Assembly (NCBI GenBank): GCA_905182175.1
Contig: CAJJAT010000028.1
Location: 1-64,000 of the forward strand
Direction of reading: 5' to 3'
Source of the DNA: Flavobacteriales bacterium UBA1494
Lineage (GTDB): Bacteria > Bacteroidota > Bacteroidia > Flavobacteriales_E > Vicingaceae
Length of the DNA: 64,000 bases
Shown: positions 36,668-45,083 of the stretch, one piece after another
Layout of the letters: every line of letters begins with the position of its first letter
How positions within the stretch are numbered: position 1 is the first letter of the stretch
Notes under the pieces: model-generated
Told to the model about the DNA's origin: nothing
The model's input: the letters and a program-made list of their open reading frames with translations, nothing else
Database searches by the model: none
Translations under genes and position numbers: made by a program

Positions 36668-37480
36668 ATGGAAACAAGAGTACTTGAAGGAAACTTAAGA
36701 AAAATGCAAACGGAGTTAGCTGCTCCAATACAGTATACTTTAAAATTAGGCGAAGATAAAATTGACATGACTTCTTTGGTGGGAACTCATTTTAAAATGA
36801 GATTTACCGGTCAAATTAATTGTGTGAATTGTGGAAGGGCAACAAAAAAATCGTTTGCTCAAGGGTCTTGTTTTCCTTGTTTTAGAGATTCTCCAAACAA
36901 CGCAGAGTGCATTATTCGTCCTGAATTATGTCGAGCTCATTTGGGTGAGGGAAGAGATCCTGAATGGGAGGAAAGAAATCACAATCAGCCTCATGTTGTG
37001 TATTTAGCAATTTCTTCAGGTATAAAGGTTGGGGTTACTAGAGAAACTCAAGTTCCGTATCGTTGGATTGACCAAGGTGCCTCAAGAGCTGTAAAAATTG
37101 CTGTTACTGAAAACCGGTATCAAGCAGGAATGATGGAAGTTGCTCTGAAAGAATTTGCTTCGGATAAAACGCATTGGCAACGAATGTTGAAAAACGAAGT
37201 GGCAACAGACATCGATATTATTGAGGCTAAAGATTCGCTGATTGATAAACTTGATGAAGAATTCATGGAATTGGTTAGCGACGATGATGAGGTAACAGAA
37301 TTGAATTATCCATCTATTCGCTTTCCTGAAAAGGTGAAAAGCCACAATTTAGATAAAGAGCCAATAATTGAAGGAACATTAGAGGCCATTAAAGGGCAAT
37401 ATTTACTTTTTGAAGGAGGCAAAGTGATCAACATTCGGAAATATGGAGGCTACTTTGTAGAGATAGAAGTTGAGTCGTAA
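36668..37480 (+). CDS. DUF2797 protein with zinc-ribbon-like cysteines
   Basis: The 270-residue protein has two C-x2-C knuckles (CVNCGRATKKSFAQGSCFPC, about residues 52-71), a Cys/His region (ECIIRPELCRAHLGEG), then VYLAISSGIKVGVTRETQVP, YRWIDQGASRAVKIAVTEN and a later Glu in MMEVALKEF. The family is DUF2797, of unknown function. The order VYL, KVGVT, RW, QGA, E resembles the layout of the GIY-YIG nuclease fold, which I propose only as a structural guess. It stands intact between decayed genes, which suggests selection maintains it. Nothing in the context reveals its target. Confidence 0.8.
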   Translation: METRVLEGNLRKMQTELAAPIQYTLKLGEDKIDMTSLVGTHFKMRFTGQINCVNCGRATKKSFAQGSCFPCFRDSPNNAECIIRPELCRAHLGEGRDPEWEERNHNQPHVVYLAISSGIKVGVTRETQVPYRWIDQGASRAVKIAVTENRYQAGMMEVALKEFASDKTHWQRMLKNEVATDIDIIEAKDSLIDKLDEEFMELVSDDDEVTELNYPSIRFPEKVKSHNLDKEPIIEGTLEAIKGQYLLFEGGKVINIRKYGGYFVEIEVES

Positions 37481-37486
37481 GAAAGT

Positions 37487-37669
37487 TTGAATCACGAGGG
37501 TTCAGTAAATCTGATCTTTAAAAATTTTCACATTTACCGCAGGCCTAAGCAGGATTTAGAAAAGTGGGTTAAAAAAGGATTTAATGTTAATTTGTTAGTC
37601 GAAAAAGAAAGTTTTAAGACTTATTTCGCCACCACAGAAGGAAGGAAAAATTTGGAAGGTTTAAAATAA
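37487..37669 (+). CDS. Possible small ORF after DUF2797
   Basis: A 60-codon frame opens with TTG (37487-37489) six bases after the DUF2797 stop. It reads VNLIFKNFHIYRRPKQDLEK, then WVKKGFNVNLLVEKESFKTY and FATTEGRKNLEGLK. There is no ATG and I do not recognise the sequence. It could be a C-terminal fragment of a lost gene rather than a working one, since the DNA just downstream is also decayed. Confidence 0.3.
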   Translation: MNHEGSVNLIFKNFHIYRRPKQDLEKWVKKGFNVNLLVEKESFKTYFATTEGRKNLEGLK

Positions 37670-37722
37670 CACCCCACTATAAAGTTGAGAGCATTATACA
37701 ATTCATTGTATGTTGTAGATAG

Positions 37723-38192
37723 GATATTGTAAATAAATACTATAGATCAGAAAAATACAGTTCTTCTACAGCTTCTATGGACAGCGCTAATACTGATTTT
37801 TTTATGCACTTGATTAAGCACCACGGTTTTCCTTCGGAAGATTTGATTGGAATAAGGGGGTGGTTTGAGCTAGGTTCAGTTATTTCGTGAATGAATCATC
37901 ACTGTGAGAGTTCGAAGATAAGTACGGTGTTCGATTTTTTAGGGTTGATTCATCAGTCCTTGGATGACGGAGTTATTAAAAAAAATACGCTATGTTACGT
38001 TTTTCATCGCCTTACGGTCAATTAAGCCTAGTAGGAGAAATTACACCGCGGAAGTTAGAAGATAAACCAAACTCTACAGTCAAATTATACGTTTTTCAGA
38101 CTCCTTATTTACTTTCAGTTTTAAAGAAGAAGAGAATGATTATTACATTGTTCAACAGTCTAAAGGACTGCCAACTGATTCGGAAAGCTTAA
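37723..38192 (+). pseudogene. Decayed gene, DSAN...HGFP family, unassigned
   Basis: A frame from 37723 (ATG at 37777) reads MDSANTDFFMHLIKHHGFPS and EDLIGIRGWFELGSVIS, then TGA, and goes on in the same frame with KISTVFDFLGLIHQSLDDGV, IKKNTLCYVFHRLTVN and TAA at 38023-38025. Another frame (37992-38192) continues with SPYGQLSLVGEITPRKLEDK. The D-S-A-N and H-G-F-P motifs recall DUF6624-like proteins, but this match is tentative. The internal stop shows it no longer encodes a full protein. No other gene is seen up to 38375. Confidence 0.5.
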
Positions 38193-38375
38193 AATTATCT
38201 AAATTTATTTGTCAAGTTTAGTCGGATTTTATTCTTGGGAGAGCTCAAAGAAATAGGTATTTAATCGACGATGTTAAGACAATTCAGTTTTTTGATGAAA
38301 CATGTTAAGAGATAGATATTATTTTTTACGTCAGGGATTAAAATAGCAGTAAGGCTACATTCCAATTAAGTAGGG

Positions 38376-39383
38376 TTAAAGAGTCTTAAGTAAATATTCG
38401 ATTTCAGCTTCTCCAATTCCTAAGTGTGTGACAAAACGAACAGTTTGAGCTCCCATGCTTACGGCTTTTATTCCTTTTTGCTCTAGCTTAGCCAAATAAT
38501 CAATTAGGTTAATATCGTCTTGTAAAGTGAAGATTACAATGTTAGTGTCAACTGGCTTCATTGATTTTACAAAGCTCATTGCATGCAGTACTTTCTCTAT
38601 TTTCTTTGCATTTGCGTGATCAATTTCTAATCTTTCTACATTGTTGTCTAAAGCATAAATTCCTGCAGCGGCTAAATAACCTGCTTGCCGCATGCCTCCA
38701 CCAAATATTTTACGAATGCGTTTTGCTTTTTTAATGAAGTCTTTCGTTCCTGTTAAAAGGGAGCCCACCGGAGCGCCAAGACCTTTGGAAAGACACAGTG
38801 AGATAGAATCGAAATGTTTTCCCATCTCAGCTTCTGAAGTTTTTTGAGCTACCAAAGCATTGTATAATCGAGCGCCATCTAAGTGAATTGGAATTCCTTC
38901 CGTTCGGCAAAAAGTGGCAATTCGCTCAATTTCTGACATCTTCCAATAACAACCGCCGCCTTTGTTGCACGTGTTTTCCAGCGCTACCAATTGAGTAGGA
39001 GGAAAGTGAACGTCATCGGGATTAACTTCCGCTTGCAGTTGTTCTAAAGTAAATCTCCCTCGGTCGCCATGAATAAGCCGATTTGAGACACCTGAATTAA
39101 ATGCCATTCCTCCGCCCTCATACCTGTATATGTGAGCTAATTCATCGCAAATTACTTCGCCTGGAGCGTTCGTATATACCTTGATTGCAATCTGATTGGT
39201 CATGGTGCCAGAGGGACAAAATAAGGCAGCTTCGTGGCCAAAACGATTGGCTACTAATTCTTCCAATTGAATTACAGTTGGGTCATCTCCTAGCACATCG
39301 TCCCCAACAATGGCATGTAACATTGCATTTTTCATTTCAGCAGATGGCTGCGTTACGGTATCACTTCTTAAATCCACTATCAT
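38376..39383 (-). CDS. ltaE: Low-specificity L-threonine aldolase
   Basis: The 335-residue protein of the beta-eliminating lyase/threonine aldolase family starts MIVDLRSDTVTQPSAEMKNA. It has GDDVLGDDPT at 27-36 and HLDGARLYNA with Asp169. The PLP lysine is Lys200 in SLCLSKGLGAPVGS, and FGGGMRQAGYLAAAG follows. It cleaves L-threonine and L-allo-threonine to glycine and acetaldehyde in the cytosol, feeding glycine and one-carbon metabolism. Length and all active-site residues are normal. It is a single gene divergent from the outer-membrane-type protein at 39442. Confidence 0.93.
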   Translation of the reverse strand: MIVDLRSDTVTQPSAEMKNAMLHAIVGDDVLGDDPTVIQLEELVANRFGHEAALFCPSGTMTNQIAIKVYTNAPGEVICDELAHIYRYEGGGMAFNSGVSNRLIHGDRGRFTLEQLQAEVNPDDVHFPPTQLVALENTCNKGGGCYWKMSEIERIATFCRTEGIPIHLDGARLYNALVAQKTSEAEMGKHFDSISLCLSKGLGAPVGSLLTGTKDFIKKAKRIRKIFGGGMRQAGYLAAAGIYALDNNVERLEIDHANAKKIEKVLHAMSFVKSMKPVDTNIVIFTLQDDINLIDYLAKLEQKGIKAVSMGAQTVRFVTHLGIGEAEIEYLLKTL

Positions 39384-39441
39384 CTTTGTACAATTTGTAT
39401 TTTAGCCTTGTCATTCTTTATACTCTAAAAATAAGATTCTG

Positions 39442-40155
39442 ATGAATCAAAAAATAATTATAGCCTTTCTTTCTCTCTTTTTTATTGGTTATTCCTTCGG
39501 ACAGGTAAACGAGAAAGACCCTTACGGAAGGGACTTAGAGGCTCTAACCATAAACAAACGAGGGCCTAACCAAGATAAATACAGTCATTTATTTTTATCT
39601 TATGCATTTATAACCGGGTTAGACAATGATAGTTCAGAAATAATTTTCGGCAAATCTGGAGCTTTTTCCATTGGTTATTTGTGGAAATGGCGATTGGCTA
39701 AATGGTCAGAGCTTGGCTTTGATGTTGCTTATCATCGATCTGCATTTCATTTAAAACAAGATTCCAGTAAAATTATACCGAACTCAATAATTTATAAAAG
39801 AGAGAAGTTGGTGTTTAACTCGATTGTGGTTTCCCCATTTATTCGCATTAAGCTAGTCAACAGATTACACTCCAACGGAATATTTATCGATTTAGGAGGC
39901 TATGCTGGTTGGCAATATGATGTAAGGCATAAGTCTGTTGAGAAAAGACCTAATCCTGGTGCAAATCAGACCAAAACATTAGATACCCGGTTAGATTACA
40001 TTAGAGATTACAATTACGGGTTGTTAGCAAGAATAGGTTTCAATCGATTTGTATTTTATGGAAGGTATCGAATGACAAACCTGTTTACCGATAGAAGTGG
40101 GTTTAGGAATTTACCACAATATGAGTTTGGAATGCGGATAGGCATTCATCAGTAG
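39442..40155 (+). CDS. Putative outer-membrane beta-barrel protein, unknown
   Basis: The 237-residue protein has a signal peptide (MNQKIIIAFLSLFFIGYSFGQ). Alternating-hydrophobicity strands follow, such as FSIGYLWKWRLAKWSELGFD and FIDLGGYAGWQYD, ending with LPQYEFGMRIGIHQ, where the closing aromatic/hydrophobic strand fits a small barrel. I do not recognise a family beyond this. It is divergent from the threonine aldolase and followed by decayed DNA. It is probably an outer-membrane protein of the small porin or PorT-like kind. The function is unknown. Confidence 0.65.
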   Translation: MNQKIIIAFLSLFFIGYSFGQVNEKDPYGRDLEALTINKRGPNQDKYSHLFLSYAFITGLDNDSSEIIFGKSGAFSIGYLWKWRLAKWSELGFDVAYHRSAFHLKQDSSKIIPNSIIYKREKLVFNSIVVSPFIRIKLVNRLHSNGIFIDLGGYAGWQYDVRHKSVEKRPNPGANQTKTLDTRLDYIRDYNYGLLARIGFNRFVFYGRYRMTNLFTDRSGFRNLPQYEFGMRIGIHQ

Positions 40156-40308
40156 ATTCAGGGCTGCACCCTATTTATTTATTGAACACTCTAAATGTTG
40201 CTTTCAGTGCAATAGTGCTGTAAAAAGACCAAATTGAAAATAGACTAAAACTGCAATCATAAAAATTACGAGAGAAGAGGTTAAAACATAGCGAAGAAAG
40301 TGTTAGAG

Positions 40309-40749
40309 CTAAGAATTCTTGTATTTTCCATTCTTTAAACGAACTAGTATCGTGTATTAGCTCGAGTAGTAGTTTAAAATACGAAAGCTACTAACCATGG
40401 AAAATAGTACTGGATTTATAGCTTGTCTTGAGTCTGCATTAATTTGATCAGCTAAGCCAATCATTTTTACAACATGCACTGCATTAGAATATAGAGTTAT
40501 CTTAAATAGAAGGAACATCGGTGAAAAAAGAATCAAATCAATCAGGCCTGTCCAACTTTTACTTCTTCATGAAAAAGTAAAAGTTGTGTAAAAAGCATGC
40601 TAGAGATGCCAAATGTGAACAATCCAATAAGCAAGACCGGATTTCAACCTATAATTCAAGACTCCAAATAAAAAGAAGAAATCTGTAAAGAAGAACTAAA
40701 TAGCATATTGGGCATTCCAAGCTTTTAATTTTTCGAATAGTATGTTCAT
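40309..40749 (-). pseudogene. Decayed membrane protein with in-frame stops
   Basis: From ATG 40747-40749 a single minus-strand frame of 147 codons remains protein-like but contains four premature stop codons: MNILFEKLKAWNAQYAI-stop, FFFTDFFFLFGVLNYRLKSG, LAYWIVHIWHL-stop, HAFYTTFTFS-stop, RSKSWTGLIDLILFSPMFLL, then NAVHVVKMIGLADQINADSR and INPVLFSMVSSFRILNYYSS. Several hydrophobic segments suggest an integral membrane protein of about 150 residues or more. I do not recognise the family. Apart from this, 40156-40764 shows no gene. Confidence 0.5.
40553..40586. repeat. 34-bp palindrome with one mismatch
   Basis: CAACTTTTACTT (40553-40564) and AAGTAAAAGTTG (40575-40586) are perfect inverted arms. 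The spacer CTTCATGAAA is itself almost self-complementary around TTCATGAA, so the whole 34 bases form one palindrome with a single mismatched pair. It lies within the decayed membrane gene, at its third internal stop. Confidence 0.6.
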
Positions 40750-40764
40750 GAAAAATGAAACAGA

Positions 40765-41073
40765 TTAAAAACCTGGTAACATTCCCTTGGCAACTCCAGC
40801 CATTTCAGTTTCGTTCACTTTTTCCGCTTTTTCAAGTGCTTTATTTACCGCTAAAATGATCAAGTTTTCTAGCTGTTCTTTATTCCCGTTTACCATTAAT
40901 TCTGGATTAATCTGAACTGAGGTAATCTTTCGATTGCCTGTAGATATAACAGTCACCTTACCGTTTTCTGCATCTCCACTTACGCTGATTGTATCTAGTC
41001 GGTTTTTTACCTCTTCAGACTTCTGCTTCATTTCCTGCATCTTGCCCATCATATCACCCATCTTTCCAAACAT
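40765..41073 (-). CDS. YbaB/EbfC family nucleoid-associated protein
   Basis: The 102-residue protein MFGKMGDMMGKMQEMKQKSE has the Met-rich helical start and SVSGDAENGKVTVISTGNRK, the glycine-containing hairpin of the family. It ends in a second amphipathic helix (ILAVNKALEKAEKVNETEMA) and GMLPGF. YbaB proteins form dimers that bind DNA and affect nucleoid compaction. The gene is the last of a compact minus-strand operon, four bases after crtY, an unusual neighbour; the classical position is next to dnaX/recR. Confidence 0.92.
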   Translation of the reverse strand: MFGKMGDMMGKMQEMKQKSEEVKNRLDTISVSGDAENGKVTVISTGNRKITSVQINPELMVNGNKEQLENLIILAVNKALEKAEKVNETEMAGVAKGMLPGF

Positions 41074-41077
41074 AATT

Positions 41078-42217
41078 CTACTTTTTTAGTAAACCGAAAA
41101 CACTTTTCATAAAGAGTAATCGATCGGTATTCCACATTATTTTTAATTCTTCGGTAAAGGTAGTTTCCTCATCTAAAAATTTAAAGATTTCATGCGCTTT
41201 ATTTTTTGAATACATGCGCTCAAAAACTTCTGGTCCTTTTTTGTTTTTTTGATACAAAATGTTCAACAATACTTCATCGTAAAAACGGAAGCGTTTCTGC
41301 CAAGCGGCTTTTTGAGGTGTTTTAGTAAACTTTAGACTGTTAATTAATTCTGCTACTTTTCGTTCTACATTTTTGAAGGAGTATCCCGTTGATGCTTTTA
41401 CCCAGCCGCCTCCGGTTCCAATCTTAAGGTAATTTTTGTTGTTTTCGTTCCAAAAAGGGTAGCTACTCATGGGGATAACACCTTGCTCTACTTCTAAAAT
41501 AGAGTAGGATTCAATGTTTAGTTTTTCACTGATAAATTGTTTTAACTTTTCATCATATACTCTATCCTCAATCAATTCAGGAATAAAAAAGGTAAATTCT
41601 ACCAGTGCTTTTCGTTTGCTAATCGGCAATACGTAAGTGAAGCAAGTTTTATCTTCGTGTCCTAACCTGTAATCCATAAAAGTGAAAGACTCAGGATCAA
41701 ATTCATCTTTTTCTGTTTCAATAACCCAACCTTTGAAAGGCTGTAAAACAGTCACCGATTTTGAGTCTTCTTGAAATTTTTCGGGAACCCTGCTGTCAAA
41801 TATCCACGAGCTTTTGTAGACATTATTTTCTCCTATAATCTCATCACCTGTAACTTTTACAACTCGATCTTCGATCCACTTTATATGCGAGTTCTTAGAG
41901 ATTTCTGCTTTTGCGAAATTGTAAAAATTTAGTGCTGGTAACATTTTGTAGGAGTAATCTCCAAAATCCATAGAAATACTTTTTTGTGCACCGTAAAACA
42001 ATCCTGTCTCCCATTGATGCAGTAATAAATTATCCCACTTACCGCTACCTTTTTCCCAAAAACACCACGTTTTGTCATTGATTGTTTTAGAACTAGGCTC
42101 AATAATAGCAATTCTCTTTTCGCTGAAAAACGAGTCATTACAAAAAGCTAAGGCGAGCTGCATTCCTGCTAGCCCGCCTCCTATAATTGTATAATCAAAT
42201 GTGTGCCCTTCTTTCAA
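41078..42217 (-). CDS. crtY: Lycopene beta-cyclase
   Basis: The 379-residue protein has the FAD/NAD(P)-binding motif DYTIIGGGLAGMQLALAF at about 8-25 and TWCFWEKGSGKWDNLL, a lycopene-cyclase signature near 50-65. Also present are VLPISKRKALVEFTFF and GTGGGWVKASTGYSFKNVE. CrtY converts lycopene to beta-carotene at the membrane. Other carotenoid genes (crtB, crtI) are not in the window. The start is MKEGHTFDYT. It lies between a 58-residue membrane peptide and ybaB, with spacings of five and four bases, in the NfeD/SPFH operon. Carotenoids and SPFH proteins both affect membrane order, a suggestive but unproven link. Confidence 0.9.
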   Translation of the reverse strand: MKEGHTFDYTIIGGGLAGMQLALAFCNDSFFSEKRIAIIEPSSKTINDKTWCFWEKGSGKWDNLLLHQWETGLFYGAQKSISMDFGDYSYKMLPALNFYNFAKAEISKNSHIKWIEDRVVKVTGDEIIGENNVYKSSWIFDSRVPEKFQEDSKSVTVLQPFKGWVIETEKDEFDPESFTFMDYRLGHEDKTCFTYVLPISKRKALVEFTFFIPELIEDRVYDEKLKQFISEKLNIESYSILEVEQGVIPMSSYPFWNENNKNYLKIGTGGGWVKASTGYSFKNVERKVAELINSLKFTKTPQKAAWQKRFRFYDEVLLNILYQKNKKGPEVFERMYSKNKAHEIFKFLDEETTFTEELKIMWNTDRLLFMKSVFGLLKK

Positions 42218-42222
42218 GTGTT

Positions 42223-42399
42223 TTATTTTTCTTTTCTCCGTGATCTGATGTAAATAGCAACCAGTGCAACTCCTCCTACAATAGCAAGGTATGCTTTTTT
42301 GTTTTCTAAAATTGCCGGATTATCAAAATTTAAGGCGCTAAAACCAAAAGCTAAAAGAGCAATTGTAAAAAATGTGACGGAGGTTAATTGCTTGTTCAT
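42223..42399 (-). CDS. 58-residue membrane peptide in the SPFH operon
   Basis: MNKQLTSVTFFTIALLAFGF, then SALNFDNPAILENKKAYLAI and VGGVALVAIYIRSRRKEK. It has a first hydrophobic segment (which may be a signal or membrane helix), a polar loop, a second helix and a basic tail. It lies three bases after the SPFH gene and five bases before crtY, so it belongs to the operon. It is absent from typical gene calls because of its length. I do not recognise a family. Two-helix topology with a positive C-terminus is the only prediction. Confidence 0.75.
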   Translation of the reverse strand: MNKQLTSVTFFTIALLAFGFSALNFDNPAILENKKAYLAIVGGVALVAIYIRSRRKEK

Positions 42400-42402
42400 C
42401 CT

Positions 42403-43326
42403 TTACACTTTTCCTTGCTGTTTAATAACAGAGGTCGCTGCTGCAACGATACTTGAAATATCTGTTAAATCAGAAGGTAAAATTAATGTATTTCCTTCTT
42501 TTGCTATTTTTCCAAACTGCTCTATGTATTGCTCTGCAACTCTCAGGTTTACCGCTTCATAGCCCCCCGGTGTTTGAATGGCTACAGCAATTTTAGAAAT
42601 ACCTTCAGCTGTAGCTGCGGCAACACTCAAAATTTCAGCAGCTTGTCCTTCCGCTTCGTTAATTCTTTTTTGCTTTTCACCTTCAGATCTGGCAATCAGT
42701 TCTTGTCTATCTCCGTCAGCACGATTCATTGTCGCTTGACGTTCACCCTCAGATGTTGCGATTGTCGCTCTTTTTTCACGCTCTGCTCGCATCTGCTTCT
42801 CCATGGCGTCTTTAATACTTTGTGGTGGAGTAATGTTTTTTATTTCGTAGCGGGTTACTTTAATTCCCCATGGGTCTGAAGCTTTGTCAACTGCATTTAC
42901 AATGGTAGAGTTAATGTGATCTCTTTCTTCGAAAGTCTTATCTAATTCCATTTTTCCAATGATACTTCTCATGGTAGTTTGCGCCAATTGAATGGAGGCA
43001 AAAGGATAGTTATCAATTCCGTAAGAAGCTTTTTTAGCATCGACTACTTGTAAGTATAAAACACCGTCTACTTCAACTGATATGTTATCTTGGGTGATAC
43101 AGATTTGGGCTGAAACGTCAATAACTTGTTCTTTTAAAGTGTGTTTGTAGGCAACTTTGTCCATAAATGGAATAATAATATGAAAGCCTGCTGTTAACGT
43201 ATCTCTGTATTTTCCAAATCGTTCAATAACAAAAGCAGAACGCTGTGGTACAATTTTAATGGTATAAATAAACAAGAAGATTAACACTATAATTAATCCC
43301 ATGAGCATGATAGTTCCTTGATTCAT
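42403..43326 (-). CDS. SPFH/Band 7 protein, stomatin/QmcA type
   Basis: The 307-residue protein starts with a membrane anchor (IMLMGLIIVLIFLFIYTIKI). The band 7 domain follows: VPQRSAFVIERFGKYRDTL, GFHIIIPFMDKVAYKH, and AQTTMRSIIGKMELDKTFEE (residues 100-130). A coiled-coil region, EREKRATIATSEGERQA to RINEAEGQA, follows, with hydrophobic repeats at the C-terminus. Stomatin-like proteins form large membrane rings that organise microdomains and restrain proteases such as FtsH or NfeD-type partners. It is paired with an NfeD gene three bases upstream, as in nearly all genomes that carry both. Confidence 0.93.
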   Translation of the reverse strand: MNQGTIMLMGLIIVLIFLFIYTIKIVPQRSAFVIERFGKYRDTLTAGFHIIIPFMDKVAYKHTLKEQVIDVSAQICITQDNISVEVDGVLYLQVVDAKKASYGIDNYPFASIQLAQTTMRSIIGKMELDKTFEERDHINSTIVNAVDKASDPWGIKVTRYEIKNITPPQSIKDAMEKQMRAEREKRATIATSEGERQATMNRADGDRQELIARSEGEKQKRINEAEGQAAEILSVAAATAEGISKIAVAIQTPGGYEAVNLRVAEQYIEQFGKIAKEGNTLILPSDLTDISSIVAAATSVIKQQGKV

Positions 43327-43329
43327 AAT

Positions 43330-43788
43330 TTACAATTTTAAGGGTTCAACAATTAATTTAATACTTTTCATTCCTATAATGGTAACTGCCATTCGAGGTT
43401 CTATAGAAGCAGTAGAGCATGCTTCCCATTGGCTTCCGTTGAATTCTACTTTTCCATCTTTACCTGGAGAAATTTCTGTGAGACTAATTGCCTGATTGCC
43501 GATAAAGCTATTGTCCGCATCTTCTTCACCATTGATGGAAACATCCATGTACTTTTTTCGGATACTTCTTCTGAGTAACAACAAACTTCCCAAAGAAGTG
43601 GCTGCAAATAATAACAGTTGAGTGTTGATGGATAAGTCAACTCCTAATAAAATGGCAGCCGTGGCCCATGCTCCAATTCCAAAAAAAACAAAAATTAATC
43701 CCGGAATTACCAACTCAAGTAATAATAATCCGACTCCAATTAAAAACCAGATTACTTCGGGATTTAGTGTTGTTACATCTACGTCCAT
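43330..43788 (-). CDS. NfeD family membrane protein, short form
   Basis: The roughly 152-residue protein begins MDVDVTTLNPEVIWFLIGVG and has two to three helices (LLLLELVIPGLIFVFFGIGA, NTQLLLFAATSLGSLLLLRR). A C-terminal OB-fold of the NfeD type follows: GNQAISLTEISPGKDGKVEF, NGSQWEAC, MAVTIIGMKSIKLIVEPL. The longer form (from 43827) is rejected because ATG 43786-43788 is preceded by a Shine-Dalgarno-like AGGAG. It lacks the N-terminal serine protease domain of full-length NfeD, as is usual for the short form. It pairs with the SPFH gene three bases downstream. Confidence 0.87.
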   Translation of the reverse strand: MDVDVTTLNPEVIWFLIGVGLLLLELVIPGLIFVFFGIGAWATAAILLGVDLSINTQLLLFAATSLGSLLLLRRSIRKKYMDVSINGEEDADNSFIGNQAISLTEISPGKDGKVEFNGSQWEACSTASIEPRMAVTIIGMKSIKLIVEPLKL

Positions 43789-43850
43789 GACTCCTAATTT
43801 AAATCTAAACATCAAAAAAATTGCCAAAAATGTGAGGAGCGGTTGTCCGC

Positions 43851-44957
43851 TTATATATTCAGTAAAAAAGAGTGTTTTTTGAATTCGGTTCCATTTATTA
43901 CCAATGCAATCCCGTGTTCTCCTGAGTAATATTTTCTTGTATTGATAGGCTTAAAAGGATGAATTTTTGAAAGCAGTAATTTTTCATTGCTGCGAAAATC
44001 TCTTTCAGTAATCTTAAAGACTTTCTTTGTTTGCCTTCCATTTTTTTTCATCAAATATACGGCATACTCTAGTCGTACAGTTGCGCTTTTTGTTGTTTTA
44101 TTTTCAATTGTAAAATTGAATGAAATTGATTCTCCAAAATCGATTTCTCTTTGATTTAACTCGAAACTAGAAAGCGCTAAGCCGCTAACGTCGGCATATC
44201 CAAATAGTGCCATAGCCTTAGGGTTACCGGACTTCAGCAAGGTTCTCATGCCATGCTTTACAATCCAATTACTGTAGTCATTTTTACCGTGCCATTTTTT
44301 AGCCAATAGCAATGCTAAATCAGGCAGGTCTTTTGATATATCATTCAAGTTGTTGGCGACACTTTTTCTTACAAAAAGAGAATCGTCAGCTTTTAAATTT
44401 TCAAGAATGCGAACAAGTGAGGTGGCATCTTTTTTAAATCGAGGCAAAGCCATAGACCAAGGCAAACGAGAACGACAGCCTTCAGATGAGAGTCTTCTTA
44501 CGTTTTGGTGCGAATGTGTTGACCATTGAAGCATCTGTTGCATTGTTCTTTCTTCATACTTTAAGATAAATGGTCGAATGGCAAATTCGCAAGACGTATG
44601 TTTTGTAATAAATTCTATGGTTATCATCGATTCTTTCCAATGCTCTATGCCTAAATTTAGTACAATTTCAGGAACGAACATGTATTCAAAACCTCCAACC
44701 TGTGCGCCTTCATTTACCAATTGGATTATCATTTTTCGCAATAGGGGACCAGCTACTTTAAAATCTGATGGTAATTCCTTAGCTGTAACTTCAGCTAATC
44801 GACTCATGCGCTGTTTTAGTTCTAAGACTGTCCAATTGTCTTCAAATATACTTTTGGCAAACTGCTTTGCATTTAAATCGGGTAGTAGAGCCTTCCAACT
44901 AGAACAAAGCTGAGCTACAAATTCTGGAGTGTAGATATTTTTTAGAGGTTCTGGCAT
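43851..44957 (-). CDS. DNA alkylation repair protein, AlkD-like HEAT repeat
   Basis: The 368-residue protein begins MPEPLKNIYTPEFVAQLCSS and consists of HEAT-like helical repeats, for example WSTHSHQNVRRLSSEGCRSR, LKADDSLFVRKSVANNLNDI and WIVKHGMRTLLKSGNPKAMA. These carry the W-x-x-x-x-x-x-x-x-R-R and H-G-x-R-T motifs of the AlkD/DNA alkylation repair family. AlkD-type enzymes excise N3- and N7-alkylated bases without base flipping. The C-terminus (about 270-368) is a beta domain often found in this bacterial branch. It is the first gene of the run, with a 62-base gap before nfeD. Confidence 0.82.
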   Translation of the reverse strand: MPEPLKNIYTPEFVAQLCSSWKALLPDLNAKQFAKSIFEDNWTVLELKQRMSRLAEVTAKELPSDFKVAGPLLRKMIIQLVNEGAQVGGFEYMFVPEIVLNLGIEHWKESMITIEFITKHTSCEFAIRPFILKYEERTMQQMLQWSTHSHQNVRRLSSEGCRSRLPWSMALPRFKKDATSLVRILENLKADDSLFVRKSVANNLNDISKDLPDLALLLAKKWHGKNDYSNWIVKHGMRTLLKSGNPKAMALFGYADVSGLALSSFELNQREIDFGESISFNFTIENKTTKSATVRLEYAVYLMKKNGRQTKKVFKITERDFRSNEKLLLSKIHPFKPINTRKYYSGEHGIALVINGTEFKKHSFLLNI

Positions 44958-45083
44958 AGGTCAGTTGGCTATGGCTTTAATTGATTCGCTAAACAAGTTT
45001 ACCAAATCATAAGGGATCTGCATTGTAAACTGTAATGGTCTATTTCTTTTTACAATATTTGCAACCCCAATCACCTTTAATAA

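Noticed and set aside
42529-42879. 116-codon plus-strand frame over the SPFH gene
   Set aside because: It is an antisense shadow of the repeat-rich SPFH coiled coil; Cys/Phe-rich translation without motifs.
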